NCBI GenBank assembly: GCA_963703855.1
Contig: CAVPFW010000024.1
Span: forward strand, 12,053-76,052
Direction: 5' to 3'
DNA length: 64,000 nt
From: AP-15 sp963703855
Lineage (GTDB): Bacteria; Pseudomonadota; Alphaproteobacteria; ATCC43930; CGMCC-115725
Below, piece after piece: positions 52,108-61,543 of the stretch. Each line of letters opens with the position of its first letter. Positions within the stretch are counted from its first letter, which is position 1. Both the position numbers and the translations under genes were made by a program. The notes under the pieces were generated by a model. That model made no database searches, was not told where the DNA came from, and saw nothing but the letters and a program-made list of their open reading frames with translations.

Positions 52108-54309
52108 ATGGAATGCCGTAGAATGCTGCTGAGAGGGCTCCGGGTCGTGCAGATCGGCGACGGCTTGGCCGCCGCCGTCTGCGGGCGTCTGCTCGCCGAT
52201 GTCGGTGCTGAAGTCGCCTCTATGGATCCGGACCGCTCGACGCCGCTGGCGGAACACCTCGACCACGGCAAAGCGATCCTGGCCAGCCGCTCCGCGGCGG
52301 CGAGCGCTGCGCTGTCGGCGGCCGATCTGATCGTCTGCGAAGGGCGGCCTCAAGAGCTTCGGGCTCGGTGCCGCGACGCCGACAGTCTTCGCCGGGTGAA
52401 CCCGGCGGCGGCGCTCGTCTTGATCTCGCCCTTCGGCCAGACCGGCCCACAGGCCGACGACCCGGCGACCGATCTGACCTTATTCTTCGCCAGCGGCATC
52501 GCCCGGCTGCTGACCGGGCAGGTCGACGACCTCGCCGAAGCGCCGATCCGCCCGGTCGGCGAGCAATCGGCCTTTATCGGCGGGCTCGCCGCCGCCTGTG
52601 CCGGCATGCACGCCGCTCTGGCATACCGGCCCGGCGCCGTGATCGATGTCTCGATCCACGAGGCGCTGGCGACCATGGCGATGACCGAGCTGGCCAATGC
52701 CGGGCTCGCCGGCCGGAGCCGATCGCGCCGGCGGGTAACCGACGGCAACGGGGCCACCGTCACGATCCTGCCGGCGCAAGACGGATATGCGGCGATCTCG
52801 CCGCGCGAGGACCGACAGTGGGCGTCATGGCTCCGGGTCATGGGCTCGCCCGATTGGGGCGGCGACCCGCGCTTTGCGGCCAAGCCCGGCCGGATCGCCA
52901 ATTGGGATGCGCTGCACGCCTTGATGTCGGCGTGGAGCCGGCAGCACGGTAAGCAGTGGATCGCCGACCAGGCCCAGGCCGCCCATGTGCCGAGCTTCCC
53001 ATTGCGCGAGCCGGCCGAACAGCTCGCATCCCCGCAGCTCGCGCACCGCAATTTCTACCGGCCGATCGAAATCGACGGACGTACGATCAACGCGCCCGGG
53101 CCGCCCTTCGGTCTGCGGATTGCCGCTGTCGGGCGCGGCGCGGCCGGACGCGACAGGAGTCCCGGCACGCCCGGGCCGATGCCGCTTTCCGGCGTTCGCG
53201 TCCTCGATTTCAGCTGGGTCATCGCCGGCCCGACGGCAACGCGCTATCTCGCGGCGATGGGCGCCGAGGTGATCAAGATCGAGGCCCCCGGCCGCGGCGA
53301 CCCCGGTCGCGCCTCCGAATTGCACACCGTTCTCGGCCAGGCCAAACGCGGCGTCGTCCTCGATCTCAAACAACCAGAAGCCGTCGCGGTCGCGCGGGCA
53401 TTGGCGGCCAAATCCGACGTGCTGATCGAAAATTTCGCGACCGGGGTCATGGACCGGCTCGGCCTCGGCGCCGACGCCCTGCGCACCGCCGCCCCCGACC
53501 TGATCTATGTCTCGGCCTCCGGTCTCGGGCGAACCGGGCCGGAGGCGCACGCCGTCGCCTATGGCACGTTGCTGCAATGCTATGCCGGGTTCGCCGGGCT
53601 CAACCGCCACCCCGAATTCCCGCCGCGGGTCGGCTTCGCCTGGCTCGACCCGATGTGCGGGCTGATGCTGGCGTTCGTCGCCGCAGCCGCGCTGTGGCAG
53701 CGGCAGCGCGCGGGCGGCGTCTCCCGGGTCGATTTCTCGATGATCGAGGCGCTGCTGTGGACCATGGCTGAGCCCTTGCTGGCGACGCAGCTGGGCGCGC
53801 CGCCGCAACCCCGGGGCAACCATTCCGACCGCCACGCTCCGCACGGCGTCTACCGCTGCCGAGGAGAGGACGACTGGATCAGCCTCGCCGTCACCACCGA
53901 CGGGGAATGGCAAAGGCTTTGCGCCATCGTCCCGGGCCTGCCGCCGATGGCCGCGTCCGGGCTTTGCGAGCGGATGGCGCAGCGCGGCGCGATCGACGAT
54001 GCGCTCGCCGCCTGGTCGCGGCCAAAGGCCGCCGCGGCGGCGGCCGCCGAGCTGCGGCGCGCCGGGATCGCGGCGGCGGCGCTGGAGAGCTCGGTGGATC
54101 TCGTCGCCAGCGATCACCTGAGGGAGCGGGGGTTCTGGGAACCGCATCGCGCCGGGGTTCTGCCGGGACTGCCGTGGGCCGCCAGCTTTGGCCGGGCATC
54201 GGGCGCGGCGCCGGAGCTCGGGGCAGACACCGAGAAGGTCCTGACCGAAGTGCTCGGCCTGTCGCCCGGAGAGATCGCCGCGCTGCGCCGATCGGGCGCG
54301 TTGGGATAG
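52108..54309 (+). CDS. tandem family III CoA-transferase (CaiB/BaiF), two domains fused
   Basis: 733 residues from the ATG at 52108, with an ATG five codons later (52123) as alternative start. There are two CaiB/BaiF units. The first (about 5-345) is shortened and divergent (LRVVQIGDGLAAAVCGRLLA, DVGAEVASM). The second (about 355-730) is canonical (LSGVRVLDFSWVIAGPTATR, YLAAMGAEVIKIEAPGRGDP, KRGVVLDLKQPEAVAVARAL). Family enzymes move CoA between carboxylic acids via a catalytic Asp. The fused form resembles formyl-CoA transferase-like pairs and alpha-methylacyl-CoA racemases made of interlocked subunits. Substrate unknown. Confidence 0.88.
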   Translation: MECRRMLLRGLRVVQIGDGLAAAVCGRLLADVGAEVASMDPDRSTPLAEHLDHGKAILASRSAAASAALSAADLIVCEGRPQELRARCRDADSLRRVNPAAALVLISPFGQTGPQADDPATDLTLFFASGIARLLTGQVDDLAEAPIRPVGEQSAFIGGLAAACAGMHAALAYRPGAVIDVSIHEALATMAMTELANAGLAGRSRSRRRVTDGNGATVTILPAQDGYAAISPREDRQWASWLRVMGSPDWGGDPRFAAKPGRIANWDALHALMSAWSRQHGKQWIADQAQAAHVPSFPLREPAEQLASPQLAHRNFYRPIEIDGRTINAPGPPFGLRIAAVGRGAAGRDRSPGTPGPMPLSGVRVLDFSWVIAGPTATRYLAAMGAEVIKIEAPGRGDPGRASELHTVLGQAKRGVVLDLKQPEAVAVARALAAKSDVLIENFATGVMDRLGLGADALRTAAPDLIYVSASGLGRTGPEAHAVAYGTLLQCYAGFAGLNRHPEFPPRVGFAWLDPMCGLMLAFVAAAALWQRQRAGGVSRVDFSMIEALLWTMAEPLLATQLGAPPQPRGNHSDRHAPHGVYRCRGEDDWISLAVTTDGEWQRLCAIVPGLPPMAASGLCERMAQRGAIDDALAAWSRPKAAAAAAAELRRAGIAAAALESSVDLVASDHLRERGFWEPHRAGVLPGLPWAASFGRASGAAPELGADTEKVLTEVLGLSPGEIAALRRSGALG

Positions 54310-54373
54310 ACGGGACGCGCTCCGAGAAGCGGTCCGGCTCGGTCGTCGGGACAGCGACCCCGTCCGAGGCGTC

Positions 54374-54402
54374 TTGCGAACCGAGCCGCGGCCGGCTTAT
54401 AT
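54374..54402 (+). promoter_or_regulatory. candidate promoter of tRNA-Asn
   Basis: TTGCGA (54374-54379) and TTATAT (54397-54402) are 17 bases apart, about 155 bases before tRNA-Asn. Start of transcription near 54409 would give a leader with two strong inverted repeats. It is the best sigma70-like match in this gap. Confidence 0.45.
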
Positions 54403-54532
54403 GATCGCTGCCGATGTCGGCGATGCCCGGGCGGGTGGGTAAGACCCTGCCGGGAATCTTCCAAACCGCCGCGGCATTTACGGGAGCAGGAAGCGGGTCG
54501 CTCAGCGACGCGCTCCCGGTTCAGCGAGGATC

Positions 54533-54552
54533 GCGCCCGATCGATCGGGCGC
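54533..54552. promoter_or_regulatory. perfect 20-bp palindrome before tRNA-Asn
   Basis: GCGCCCGATCGATCGGGCGC is its own reverse complement. It ends 5 bases before the tRNA 5' end. Upstream, CGGGAGC and GCTCCCG enclose GTCGCT-C-AGCGAC. As RNA these would be hairpins next to the RNase P cut. As DNA this could be a binding or recombination site. Confidence 0.5.
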
Positions 54553-54557
54553 TCTGG

Positions 54558-54633
54558 TCCCCGGTAGCTCAGTTGGTAGAGCAGGCGGCTGTTAACCGCC
54601 TTGTCGCTGGTTCGAGTCCGGCCCGGGGAGCCA
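54558..54633 (+). tRNA. tRNA-Asn (anticodon GTT)
   Basis: The cloverleaf starts TCCCCGG and ends CCGGGGA, then G and an encoded CCA (54631-54633). The anticodon arm is GGCGG-CTGTTAA-CCGCC, with GTT reading AAC/AAT. CTGGTTCGAGTCCGG is the T-arm. The serine-recombinase gene of the integrative element ends about 100 bases downstream. Confidence 0.97.
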
Positions 54634-54644
54634 AATCTGAGAAG

Positions 54645-54681
54645 GGCCGTTGGCGATACCGCCGGCGGCCTTTCCTTTTTC
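54645..54681 (+). terminator. rho-independent terminator after tRNA-Asn
   Basis: GGCCGTTGGCG pairs with CGCCGGCGGCC (two G-T wobbles) around a 4-base loop. TTTCCTTTTT follows. It lies 12 bases after the tRNA CCA. Confidence 0.75.
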
Positions 54682-54734
54682 AACCGCAAGCGTCGTTTCG
54701 GCTAGAAGATCAAAGGGTTGGCGTAGGGTGGCGG

Positions 54735-56210
54735 TCAGCTCGCCGCTCTCCACGAGCAGTTCGAAACCAGGAAATTGAGAAGTCGCCGCTTTTCTCGGGG
54801 TTCCTGCTTTTCGAAGAGGGGCCGCGCGTTCCGTGCGAGTTCGAGAAGCTGCACCCCCTCATCCATGTAGGACTTGTTCGCGGCCTGATGCCGCTCGATC
54901 TCGCGGAGGCAGCGGGTCTGCTCCTCACGCCAGGACGTCGACATGCGCTCGTAGAACGTAGCGTCGACCCTCCCGTCCAGCTTGTCGATATACATCGCGA
55001 TCCAGCCGGCTTTGCAGACGCCTATGTTCGGTCTGAAGCTTTTCGGTGGCCCCTCATGCTCGCGCGTCTCATCTGCATGGCTCGCGTGCAGCGCCTCCCG
55101 CACCCACTCTAGCGCCTCGTCGTCGAAGCTGAGCCGGCCCAATAGATCGGAGAACTGCCGCTCTAGGATTTCCTCGCGTACATAGGGCTCATTGCACCGG
55201 CCCTTGTACCCGGTGCAATGATAGTAGATGTACCGCTGCTTTTTGATCTCTCCCACGATCGAGCAGCCGCAATGGCCGCACGCGATCAGGCCTGAGAAGG
55301 CAAAGTTGTGCTTAGCGCGGCGGTGCTTAGTTGGCTTGGCGGCCGTCGAGCACACCCTGCACTCGCTCCCAAAGCTCCCGCGAAACGAGTGGTTGATGCG
55401 TCCCCAGGTAAGGGCGACCATTCCACTCGAATACGCCGGCATAGAGCCGATTGCGCAGGATCGCGTGCACCGTGCTCACCGGTACCGGCGCACCGCTCTT
55501 CCGGTGGACGAGCCCCGCCGCCCGAACCTTCCTTGCGGCCTCGCGCACTGAGAGCGTACCGGCCGCATACCATTCGAAGAGACGACCGACCAGCGGGGCG
55601 GTTTCAGGATCAGGCTCGATGATCTTCTTTCCACCTAGTCCGATGACATTCCGATAGCCCAACGGTGCCACCGTCGGCCAAATGCCCTGCTCGGCCTTCT
55701 CCTGCATGCCCTTGCGCGCTTCTTCCGACAGGTTGTCGATGTAGTTCTTCGCCATCAGCACCTTGATGCCGTGCATGAACTTTTCCGAGGAGCGTGAAGT
55801 CCCGCGACAGCACCACGCCCTCCTTGGGGAAATGGATTTCGACCTCAAGCTCGTCGACCGTCACCCAGTCCTTGAGGTTGCGATAGAGCCGGTCCGTCTT
55901 CTCGACCAGCAGCACGCGCACGGAAGAGTGGGCCTTGAGATAGGCCACCATCGCGCCGAAGGCCGTGCGCCCGGTCTGCTTGGCGGTCTCCACGTCCACG
56001 TATTCCTGCGCCAGGGCGAAGCCCTGCGCCGTCGCATATTCCTTGCAAGAGTTTCAGCTGCGCCGGGATCGAGAAGCCTTCCTTTTCCTGCTCCTTGGAG
56101 GAGACGCGGGCATAGATCACCGCCTGCTTACGGGCGGCATCGGCGGCGGGTGCGAGTTTAAGGGGTTTGGAAATGCTGTTTAGTGTAAAGTGAACATACC
56201 TTCCTTGCAA
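54735..56210 (-). CDS. large serine recombinase (integrase) of the integrative element (three frameshifts)
   Basis: It reads from about 56210 down to 54735 in four pieces, broken near 56042, 55790 and 55340. AVIYARVSSKEQEKEGFSIP has the catalytic Ser of the resolvase domain. LLVEKTDRLYRNLKDWVTVD follows, then EEARKGMQEKAEQGIWPTVA and PLGYRN (recombinase domain), and VHAILRNRLYAGVFEWNGRP. FSGLIACGHCGCSIVGEIKK with YYHCTGYKGRCNEPYV is the zinc ribbon. A coiled coil completes it. About 480 residues in total fit the family. The breaks may be indel errors. It probably integrated the element whose genes extend to the right end of the window. Confidence 0.85.
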
Positions 56211-56365
56211 GCGGCGTATGCCAGACCTTCACTGCGCTCTCGGGGTGGATCTAGCCGGCCACGCCCACGATCCAAGGTCAGTCGCTCGAACTCTGCGATC
56301 GCCAACACCACCACACCGGGGCGTCCATGCTTGTCAACCGCGACCGGCCCAGGGCAGTCTTCTGC
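56180..56365 (-). pseudogene. Phd-type antitoxin remnant
   Basis: The minus-strand frame reads EDCPGPVAVDKHGRPGVVVL, AIAEFERLTLDRGRG, and ends at the TAA at 56180. (P)VAVxKHGRPxVVVLxIxEFERL is the middle of a Phd/YefM antitoxin. The N-terminal DNA-binding part is not recognisable in frame, and no toxin gene is adjacent. It overlaps the start of the serine recombinase in another frame. Confidence 0.45.
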
Positions 56366-56509
56366 CGCGGTGGTAAACCCATTAGGGAGGGCGAGGGGCG
56401 GCGCTTCGCCATCATCACGACTCTCGGTAGGCAGGGTCGGCCCGAAACTCGGTCACGACCAGTATCTCCTCTTTTCGCGTTGCGCGCGGCCCTCTGCCGC
56501 GCCTCCACC

Positions 56510-56758
56510 TCACTCGGATGTGTCTGCGAGCATTTTCATCGTGCGGATAAGCCCTGAAATCTCCCGGCGACGTGTAATCGCTTCGGTCGTATAGAAGCCG
56601 TGCTTTAGGGCATTCTTATTTCCCCTGGGTGCGCCCGGCGACAATCCTCCGTGCAGCCGGCATCGGCCGTTCGGCATCGCCGGCGATCGGCATGGGCTCC
56701 CGGCCTTCGTCCGCGCTCCACATCGGCGGCTGAGGTGCATGGGCAATTTGCGTTGCAT
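56510..56758 (-). CDS. HGGxSxG-motif small phage-type protein
   Basis: 82 residues: MQRKLPMHLSRRCGARTKAG, SPCRSPAMPNGRCRLHGGLS and PGAPRGNKNALKHGFYTTEA. The CxxxxxxGxxCxxxAMxNGRCRxHGG(x)SxGxxxGNxNAxKHG pattern is common in small proteins of alphaproteobacterial prophages and elements. A Zn-binding Cys/His cluster is likely. Its first about 47 codons overlap the end of the upstream gene in a different frame, an arrangement also plausible in related elements. Function unknown. Confidence 0.8.
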   Translation of the reverse strand: MQRKLPMHLSRRCGARTKAGSPCRSPAMPNGRCRLHGGLSPGAPRGNKNALKHGFYTTEAITRRREISGLIRTMKMLADTSE

Positions 56759-57325
56759 GGGGTTGTTCCTTCGATTTCGGGCGATTCCCTCTCCCCCGGG
56801 GTCCCGACTACGCCGACGACAGCCTGGCCTCCCGAGTGGATGTGGACGTGCTCCACCGTGACCTTTTGCTGGCCCTTGCCGCGATGACGATTGAGCGCTT
56901 CGAGCAGCGTGGCGTAGGTGCGGGAGAGCTTGTTGGCCTGGCTCAGGTTTTCGCGCAGGCCCTCAAAGCTCTGCTCGCCGATCATGGCGCGTCGGTAGCA
57001 CTCCATCGCGGCGTTGCGGGCGGCGATCAGCTGCGCCGCCATCATGCCTTCCAGCTCATCCTTCGGCCCGATCCCGACCAGAGCAGCGACGGACCCGGCG
57101 CGCCAGACCCGGCGCCATCGGGAAGGTTGCGCTATATTGCTTATCCCTCGCCTCCGGATCGGAGTTCTTCAACCAAAGCGTCCGGACGGCTTGGTTTGCG
57201 AGCAGGTTGTTCCAATGGTCGGAATGCGAGCCGCCGATGTTTTTCAGGACACCCTTCATATCGTCGGGATCGTTGGCGCTCACGGTCGATGGTTTGGTCT
57301 GCTTGGCAATCTTCTTTCCGGTCAT
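56616..57325 (-). CDS. element protein with MMAAQLIAAxNAAMECYRRA core (frameshifted)
   Basis: One locus in three pieces. MTGKKIAKQTKPSTVSANDP and NIGGSHSDHWNNLLANQAVR start it (57325 down to about 57130). Then KDELEGMMAAQLIAARNAAM, SRTYATLLEALNRHRGKGQQ and KVTVEHVHIHSGGQAVVGVV form the core. The last part, after a shift near 56765, reads HAPQPPMWSADEGREPMPIA to a TAA at 56616. The highly conserved GKGQQKVTVEHVHxHxGGQAVVG block recurs in alphaproteobacterial mobile elements, with no known function. It starts with an ATGA overlap with the upstream gene. Confidence 0.7.
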
Positions 57326-57816
57326 CGGTGTGTCCTGGATCTGTCGATTCCCATTGCGCACAGCGCGGCAATCGCGTCGGCCTCCCGCGAATTGGGCCAG
57401 GCGGCCCAGCAGCGAGAGCGGGAGGTGCTTTCGGTGCCGAAAGGTAGCAGTGGGCCGGGGGTATGCCCGGCTCGGCCGCAATCGTCGCAGCGACCCGGTG
57501 GCGACCGCACCGGATTGCGGTTGAGCCATTCGGCGACGCAGCAGGGGAAGGCGAAGGCCTCGGCCTGGGTGCGCGGCAGACCGCCGTCGTACTCGGCGAT
57601 GCCGGCTCGCTCGTCGAAGAAGACCTGCCAGTCCTCCGCCGACCAGCCGTCACGGCCCGGCCGCAGGAGGGTCACGATGCCAGCCTTGTGACGCGAGAGA
57701 AGGCCGAGAACAGCGGCGGGCGGCGGCGCGGACGCCTCCAGCACCAGATCGTCGCCGTCGATACCGAGTTCGATGCCGGCGGCGCGTGCCGCCTTCAGGG
57801 CTTCGGCCGCACTCAC
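57322..57816 (-). CDS. element protein with TubC-like N-terminal region
   Basis: 164 residues from GTG at 57814-57816, which shares GTGA with the upstream helicase-like gene stop. GGAGGG is the ribosome site. The opening VSAAEALKAARAAGIELGID and DGDDLVLEASAPPPAAVLG resembles TubC-type docking segments. DGWSAEDWQVFFDERAGIAE with CCVAEWLNRNPV is a strongly conserved block seen in alphaproteobacterial elements, and CDDCGRAG is a possible Zn knuckle. Function unknown. It overlaps the next gene by ATGA. Confidence 0.75.
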   Translation of the reverse strand: MSAAEALKAARAAGIELGIDGDDLVLEASAPPPAAVLGLLSRHKAGIVTLLRPGRDGWSAEDWQVFFDERAGIAEYDGGLPRTQAEAFAFPCCVAEWLNRNPVRSPPGRCDDCGRAGHTPGPLLPFGTESTSRSRCWAAWPNSREADAIAALCAMGIDRSRTHR

Positions 57817-59792
57817 AGCCGTGCCCTCCAGCCGTTCGTACCGGTTTTTTCGGGCTCGGATTGGGACGGGCGATTTGCGTCCGCACCGTCCGCACCGGTC
57901 TGGGCGTTGGATCTCAACGGGTTGGTGCGGACGGTTTGGCCAGGGCCTCCACATCTACCGTCCGCATCATTGGCAACCGTCCGCAGGTCGAGAGCCGTGA
58001 AGCCGTTGGACGAGTTGGGCTTCGACTTGGGTGCGGACGATGCGGACGATGCGGACGATGCGGACGGTCTCGTCCCGGTATATTCCGGCGCGGAGTGGTT
58101 CGGGGTGGTGGTGATGCGGATCGTCCGAGTCCGCGCCCGGCCCTCGCGCTCGAAGCCGATCTCGATGCCGATCTTGCGCAGGAAGGTCGCCGCCCGACGG
58201 AGCCGGCCTGTCAGCGCCCTTGGGCTATCCGGCCAGGTCTTGGATTTGGCGGCGCGCTCACCCGCTACCTCGGCAAGGGCGCCCAGAAGGTCCGAGGCGG
58301 TTCCCGTCCACTTCCTCCGTGTCGTCATCACGGCGCGCACGGTGGCGGCGATCGGATCGGCATCGATCACGCCTTCCACCGCCTCGTCGCGGTTGTCGCA
58401 ATAGGCCGACCAGAATGTGCCGGCGGGCCAAAGCGCGGTCTCGCAGGCTGTTGCCCATAGCGCGAAATCAGCCATGCGCGGCAGCTTCTCCAGCCGCGTT
58501 CCCCCGAGTCGCCTGAGGCCCTGCACCACTGCATCGAGTAGCACACCCAGGATTCGCGGACGTTCGGCCTCGAAGGAGGCCCATAATTCCGCCTCGGGGC
58601 GACGGCGTTCCTCCGTGATCGGCTCCAGCGTCAGGAACACGGCGCGGTCGGCGAGATCGGGCCGCGTCACGATGTCCTCGATGCGTTCAGGATCAGTGGC
58701 CGCACGGCGTCGAACAGCATCTCATCCTGGTCGGTGTAAAGCTGGCGCACGGCGAAGCCGCCGCCGGTGGCCAGCCGGCAGAGCGTGTCGGAAATCCACG
58801 CCGGCAGGCCCGACACGTTGTCGAAGGCGAGCACATGGCCGTTGCTGGCGGCGATGAACAGGTCGCGATCCTCGCGCGGCAAGGCTCGGCGGCGCGGTAT
58901 TGGGATCGATCGCGCCCGCAAGATTGCCGAGAAAGTGGATTTCGCCGACCCCTGCTCGCCCGACAGAACGATCACCGGATATGGGCCACGATTACGCAAG
59001 CATAGCAGAAGCAGCCCAGGCGACGACCAGCACGAAATCGTTATCGGACTGGACATTAAGGAAAGACCGCAACATCTCGATCGATCCACCGGGCGCGGGC
59101 ATCGGCAAAGGCTTCATCCCGGCGGCCCGACGGAAACGCACCGGCGGATTGTCGATCACCCGCCAGCCGGTGGTGTCGATCTCCACCGCGCCGCCAAGTC
59201 TTGTCACCGAGATCGAGATAGAGCCGGCCATCAAACCCGCCAACCCGGACATGGATGAGACGTTCCGGTGCATCAAAATGCGCCTTGGCCTCGATCACGT
59301 TCAGCGCCGATTGCAGAGCCTCCGAACTCGGCGCGCCCTGCGTCGTCTTCGAAGAAACGGCAAGCGAGCCAACGCCGGGAATCCCTTGCCGCGGATTAGC
59401 CAGGTCTCCCGGTGGCCGTTGATGTCGAGATCGGCAAAGCCGGTGCCTGTCCGGGGCGTGGAACAGCTCGGCCGATTGCGCCAGCTCGATCAGGATGTCT
59501 GCCTGCTTCGGGCCGCGCCCGCCCATGTCGCCCGTTCTCCTCGGCGATGGCCTCGTCGAGCGCCGTCACCCGGCAGCCGGCTTTCTTCAGTTGCGCCCGC
59601 AGCGCCTCGAACGCGGCGCGGTCCTCCTTCTTCAGCGTCGCGAGCCGTTCCAGCGTATCGGGAGCGAAGGGCGCGCCGGGATCGATGGCGGTCTTCTCGA
59701 CCAGCCCGTCGAGCGGATCGCGGATGTCCTCGGCCGCGTCGATAGCGGCCGACGATCAGGTTCTCGGTTTCGGTCGGATTGTCGGTGCTCAT
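57813..59792 (-). CDS. primase/helicase-type ATPase of the element (several frameshifts)
   Basis: One locus broken at about five places. MSTDNPTETENLIVGRY starts it at 59792. Then DAAEDIRDPLDGLVEKTAID and KAGCRVTALDEAIAEEN follow, then ADILIELAQSAELFHAPD, IEAKAHFDAPERLIHVRVGG, and VRFRRAAGMKPLPMPAPGGS. VIVLSGEQGSAKSTFSAILR is the Walker A motif, and HVLAFDNVSGLPAWISDTLC resembles a Walker B and sensor region. The C-terminal half (58670 down to 57813) is uninterrupted: RPDLADRAVFLTLEPITEER and RRAATFLRKIGIEIGFEREG. It is probably an ATP-dependent DNA helicase for element replication. Most breaks look like single-base indels. Confidence 0.75.
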
Positions 59793-60682
59793 TACGCGCG
59801 CCCTCCTCGAAGCGGGGCGCGCGGCCCACCAGCAGATCATTGAAATCCATACCCTGCGGCGGGCGGGCGATCCGCACTCTGCGGCCCTCCCGCTTCCAGC
59901 GCCAAGCGCAATCGCGCGCCGCCACCTCGCCGGGGTCGTCGCCATCGGCGAGCACGATCACCTCACGCACCCCTGCGGCAGATCGAGGGCGCGCAGCCCG
60001 GAGGTGGAGAGCGCCGCCCAGGCGGGGCTGCTTTTGCCCAGCATGGCGGCGAGGCAACTCTCGATGCCTTCGCCAACCATCAGCACGTCCTCCGACGCCG
60101 CGAGCCGCACGGCACCACCACGGCAAGGGCCGAACATCATCTTCTGCGGATCGACCGGTGCTTTGCCGGCGCCGTTGGGGTCGAGAAAGGTGCGGTGGAT
60201 CGCAAGCGGCGGCCGTCCACGCCGCGCGTCACCAGCGCAACCATGGCCGGCCAAATGCCACCTAAAGGATGTTTCAGCCCGGCATGAAAGCGGAGCGTCG
60301 GCGGCGGCGGAAGGTGCAGGCCGCGCGAGGCGAGATAGGTTTCGACCAGCGTGCCGCGTGCCGGCCTCGCGGACTGCCAAATGGCGAGCGCCGCCTTGCT
60401 GTGCTTGGCGTCGTCGCGATCCGGCTGGTCATTGGCATCGGTGCGCGGCGCAGGGCGTGTGAACTGACAATGGCCACTCTGGTCCCACAGCCCGCGCGAG
60501 CGGAGGGCCGCGATCACGCGCCCTTGGGCGCAGCCCGCATGGCAGCGGACCAGCACCTTGCCGTCGTGGCCGCCGTGAAGCGAAAGGCTCGGTTCGCGAT
60601 CGTCATGGGCTGGGCAGCGCGCCATCCAGCCGCCGCCCGCCTTCCGCCCGCCGAGGGCCTTGGCGATGGCCTCAGCTCTCAT
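59790..60682 (-). CDS. DNA primase-like protein with zinc finger and Toprim domain (frameshifted)
   Basis: It starts at the ATG at 60680-60682: MRAEAIAKALGGRKAGGGWM, ARCPAHDDREPSLSL and KVLVRCHAGCAQGRVIAALR, a CHC2-type zinc finger. Frames break near 60215 and 59965. Between them come RTFLDPNGAGKAPVDPQKMM and VLMVGEGIESCLAAMLGKSS (Toprim Glu). The last piece, REVIVLADGDDPGEVAARDC, contains the DGD acidic pair of Toprim. DFNDLLVGRAPRFEEGA is the typical end. It pairs with the downstream helicase for element replication. The left boundary is approximate, at the TAATG overlap with the next gene. Confidence 0.75.
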
Positions 60683-61029
60683 GGCGCGCCTCGTCGGCAT
60701 CCGAGGTGGGTCGCTCGGCTCTGTCGTTCGCCGGAACGGCAATTTCAGCGCGGGACCATTCGGCGAGGATGGCGAAGAAGCTGGTGACGTTCTCGGCCAT
60801 CTGCCGAGCATCCTCTCGGCTTAGGTCACGGCCGAGACGCGACTGCCAAATTTCGCGCGTCCGGTCGATCAGATTGTCATTTGCTGCGTGCAATGGTTTC
60901 ACCGAAGACCTCACGGCCGGCTTCGCGCCGCACCGTGCCTCTGGCCTCCGGTCTCGGAATCTCACCGATGACGCGGGACCGTGACGGGATTTGCATCTCG
61001 GGCGTCCCCATCGCGGGGATCGCCACCAT
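60672..61029 (-). CDS. small element protein with AANDNLIDRT core (one frameshift)
   Basis: The C-terminal piece AANDNLIDRTREIWQSRLGR, DLSREDARQMAENVTSFFAI and LAEWSRAEIAVPAND is clearly real protein sequence. A preceding 50-residue frame (MVAIPAMGTPEMQIPSRSRV, IGEIPRPEARGTVRREAGRE) joins with a shift near 60890. If the first piece is excluded, a GTG at 60900-60902 could start the second. The stop overlaps the primase start by 11 bases. Function unknown. Similar short proteins occur in alphaproteobacterial mobile elements. Confidence 0.65.
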
Positions 61030-61038
61030 AGGGCCACG

Positions 61039-61260
61039 TCAGCGCGGCACTTCGTCCTCGGAAATGATGAACTTGTGAGAATTGCCCGCGCGGATCACGA
61101 GCGCGCGCTTACCGCCGCTGCCGATCTCGCAGGAGATAGTGCAGTCGAAGAAGCCATGCCGGAGCCCATCGATTATGATCTTTTCGAGATGCTCGAACGC
61201 CTTGGCGGCCTGACCGCGATGGCCGCCGGGCAATGTGGAGTCGGTCCGAGCGTCACGCAT
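61039..61260 (-). CDS. small element protein, unknown function
   Basis: 73 residues. After a weak N-terminus comes AFEHLEKIIIDGLRHGFFDC, then TISCEIGSGGKRALVIRAGN and SHKFIISEDEVPR. The pattern (I)xDGLRHGFFxxTxxxExGxGxxRxLVIRAGxSHxFxI is common in small element-encoded proteins. No catalytic motif is visible. Its start overlaps the end of the upstream gene by 8 bases. Confidence 0.75.
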   Translation of the reverse strand: MRDARTDSTLPGGHRGQAAKAFEHLEKIIIDGLRHGFFDCTISCEIGSGGKRALVIRAGNSHKFIISEDEVPR

Positions 61261-61519
61261 TGTGCAGCAGCGCCTTCATGTCCTTGATGGTCGAGGCGAA
61301 GGCGAGCGGCCGCACGGCGGCACCGTCGCCATAGAACGCCAACACGTCGTTTCGCCGGGTCGGGCGATCGTGGAACACGAAGACCTTGCGGCGGCCTTCG
61401 GCGCGCAGGTCGATGAGTTGGTAGCCGGTGCAGCGCAAGAAGCAGGCGAGATAGAAATCGCGTGTCTCGAACAGGATCTCGGCCGCCCCTTCCCTCGTCT
61501 TCATCTGTCCAGTTGACAC
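61253..61519 (-). CDS. DUF5659-like protein
   Basis: 88 residues: EILFETRDFYLACFLRCTGY, QLIDLRAEGRRKVFVFHDRP and LAFYGDGAAVRPLAFASTIK, ending in KDMKALLHNA. (T)xDFYLAxFLxxxGYxLxDxR...FVFxD is the DUF5659 pattern. Proteins of this type are frequent on alphaproteobacterial elements, without a defined function. It lies 24 bases after the ImmA gene. Confidence 0.8.
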   Translation of the reverse strand: MSTGQMKTREGAAEILFETRDFYLACFLRCTGYQLIDLRAEGRRKVFVFHDRPTRRNDVLAFYGDGAAVRPLAFASTIKDMKALLHNA

Positions 61520-61543
61520 TTAACGTTCTCCTCAAAATAAAGA

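Noticed and set aside
58021..58066. GCGGACGAT tandem units as a possible CRISPR or regulatory array
   Set aside because: They are four short in-frame repeats coding a Ser/Ala run within the helicase-like gene. There are no spacers and no cas genes.
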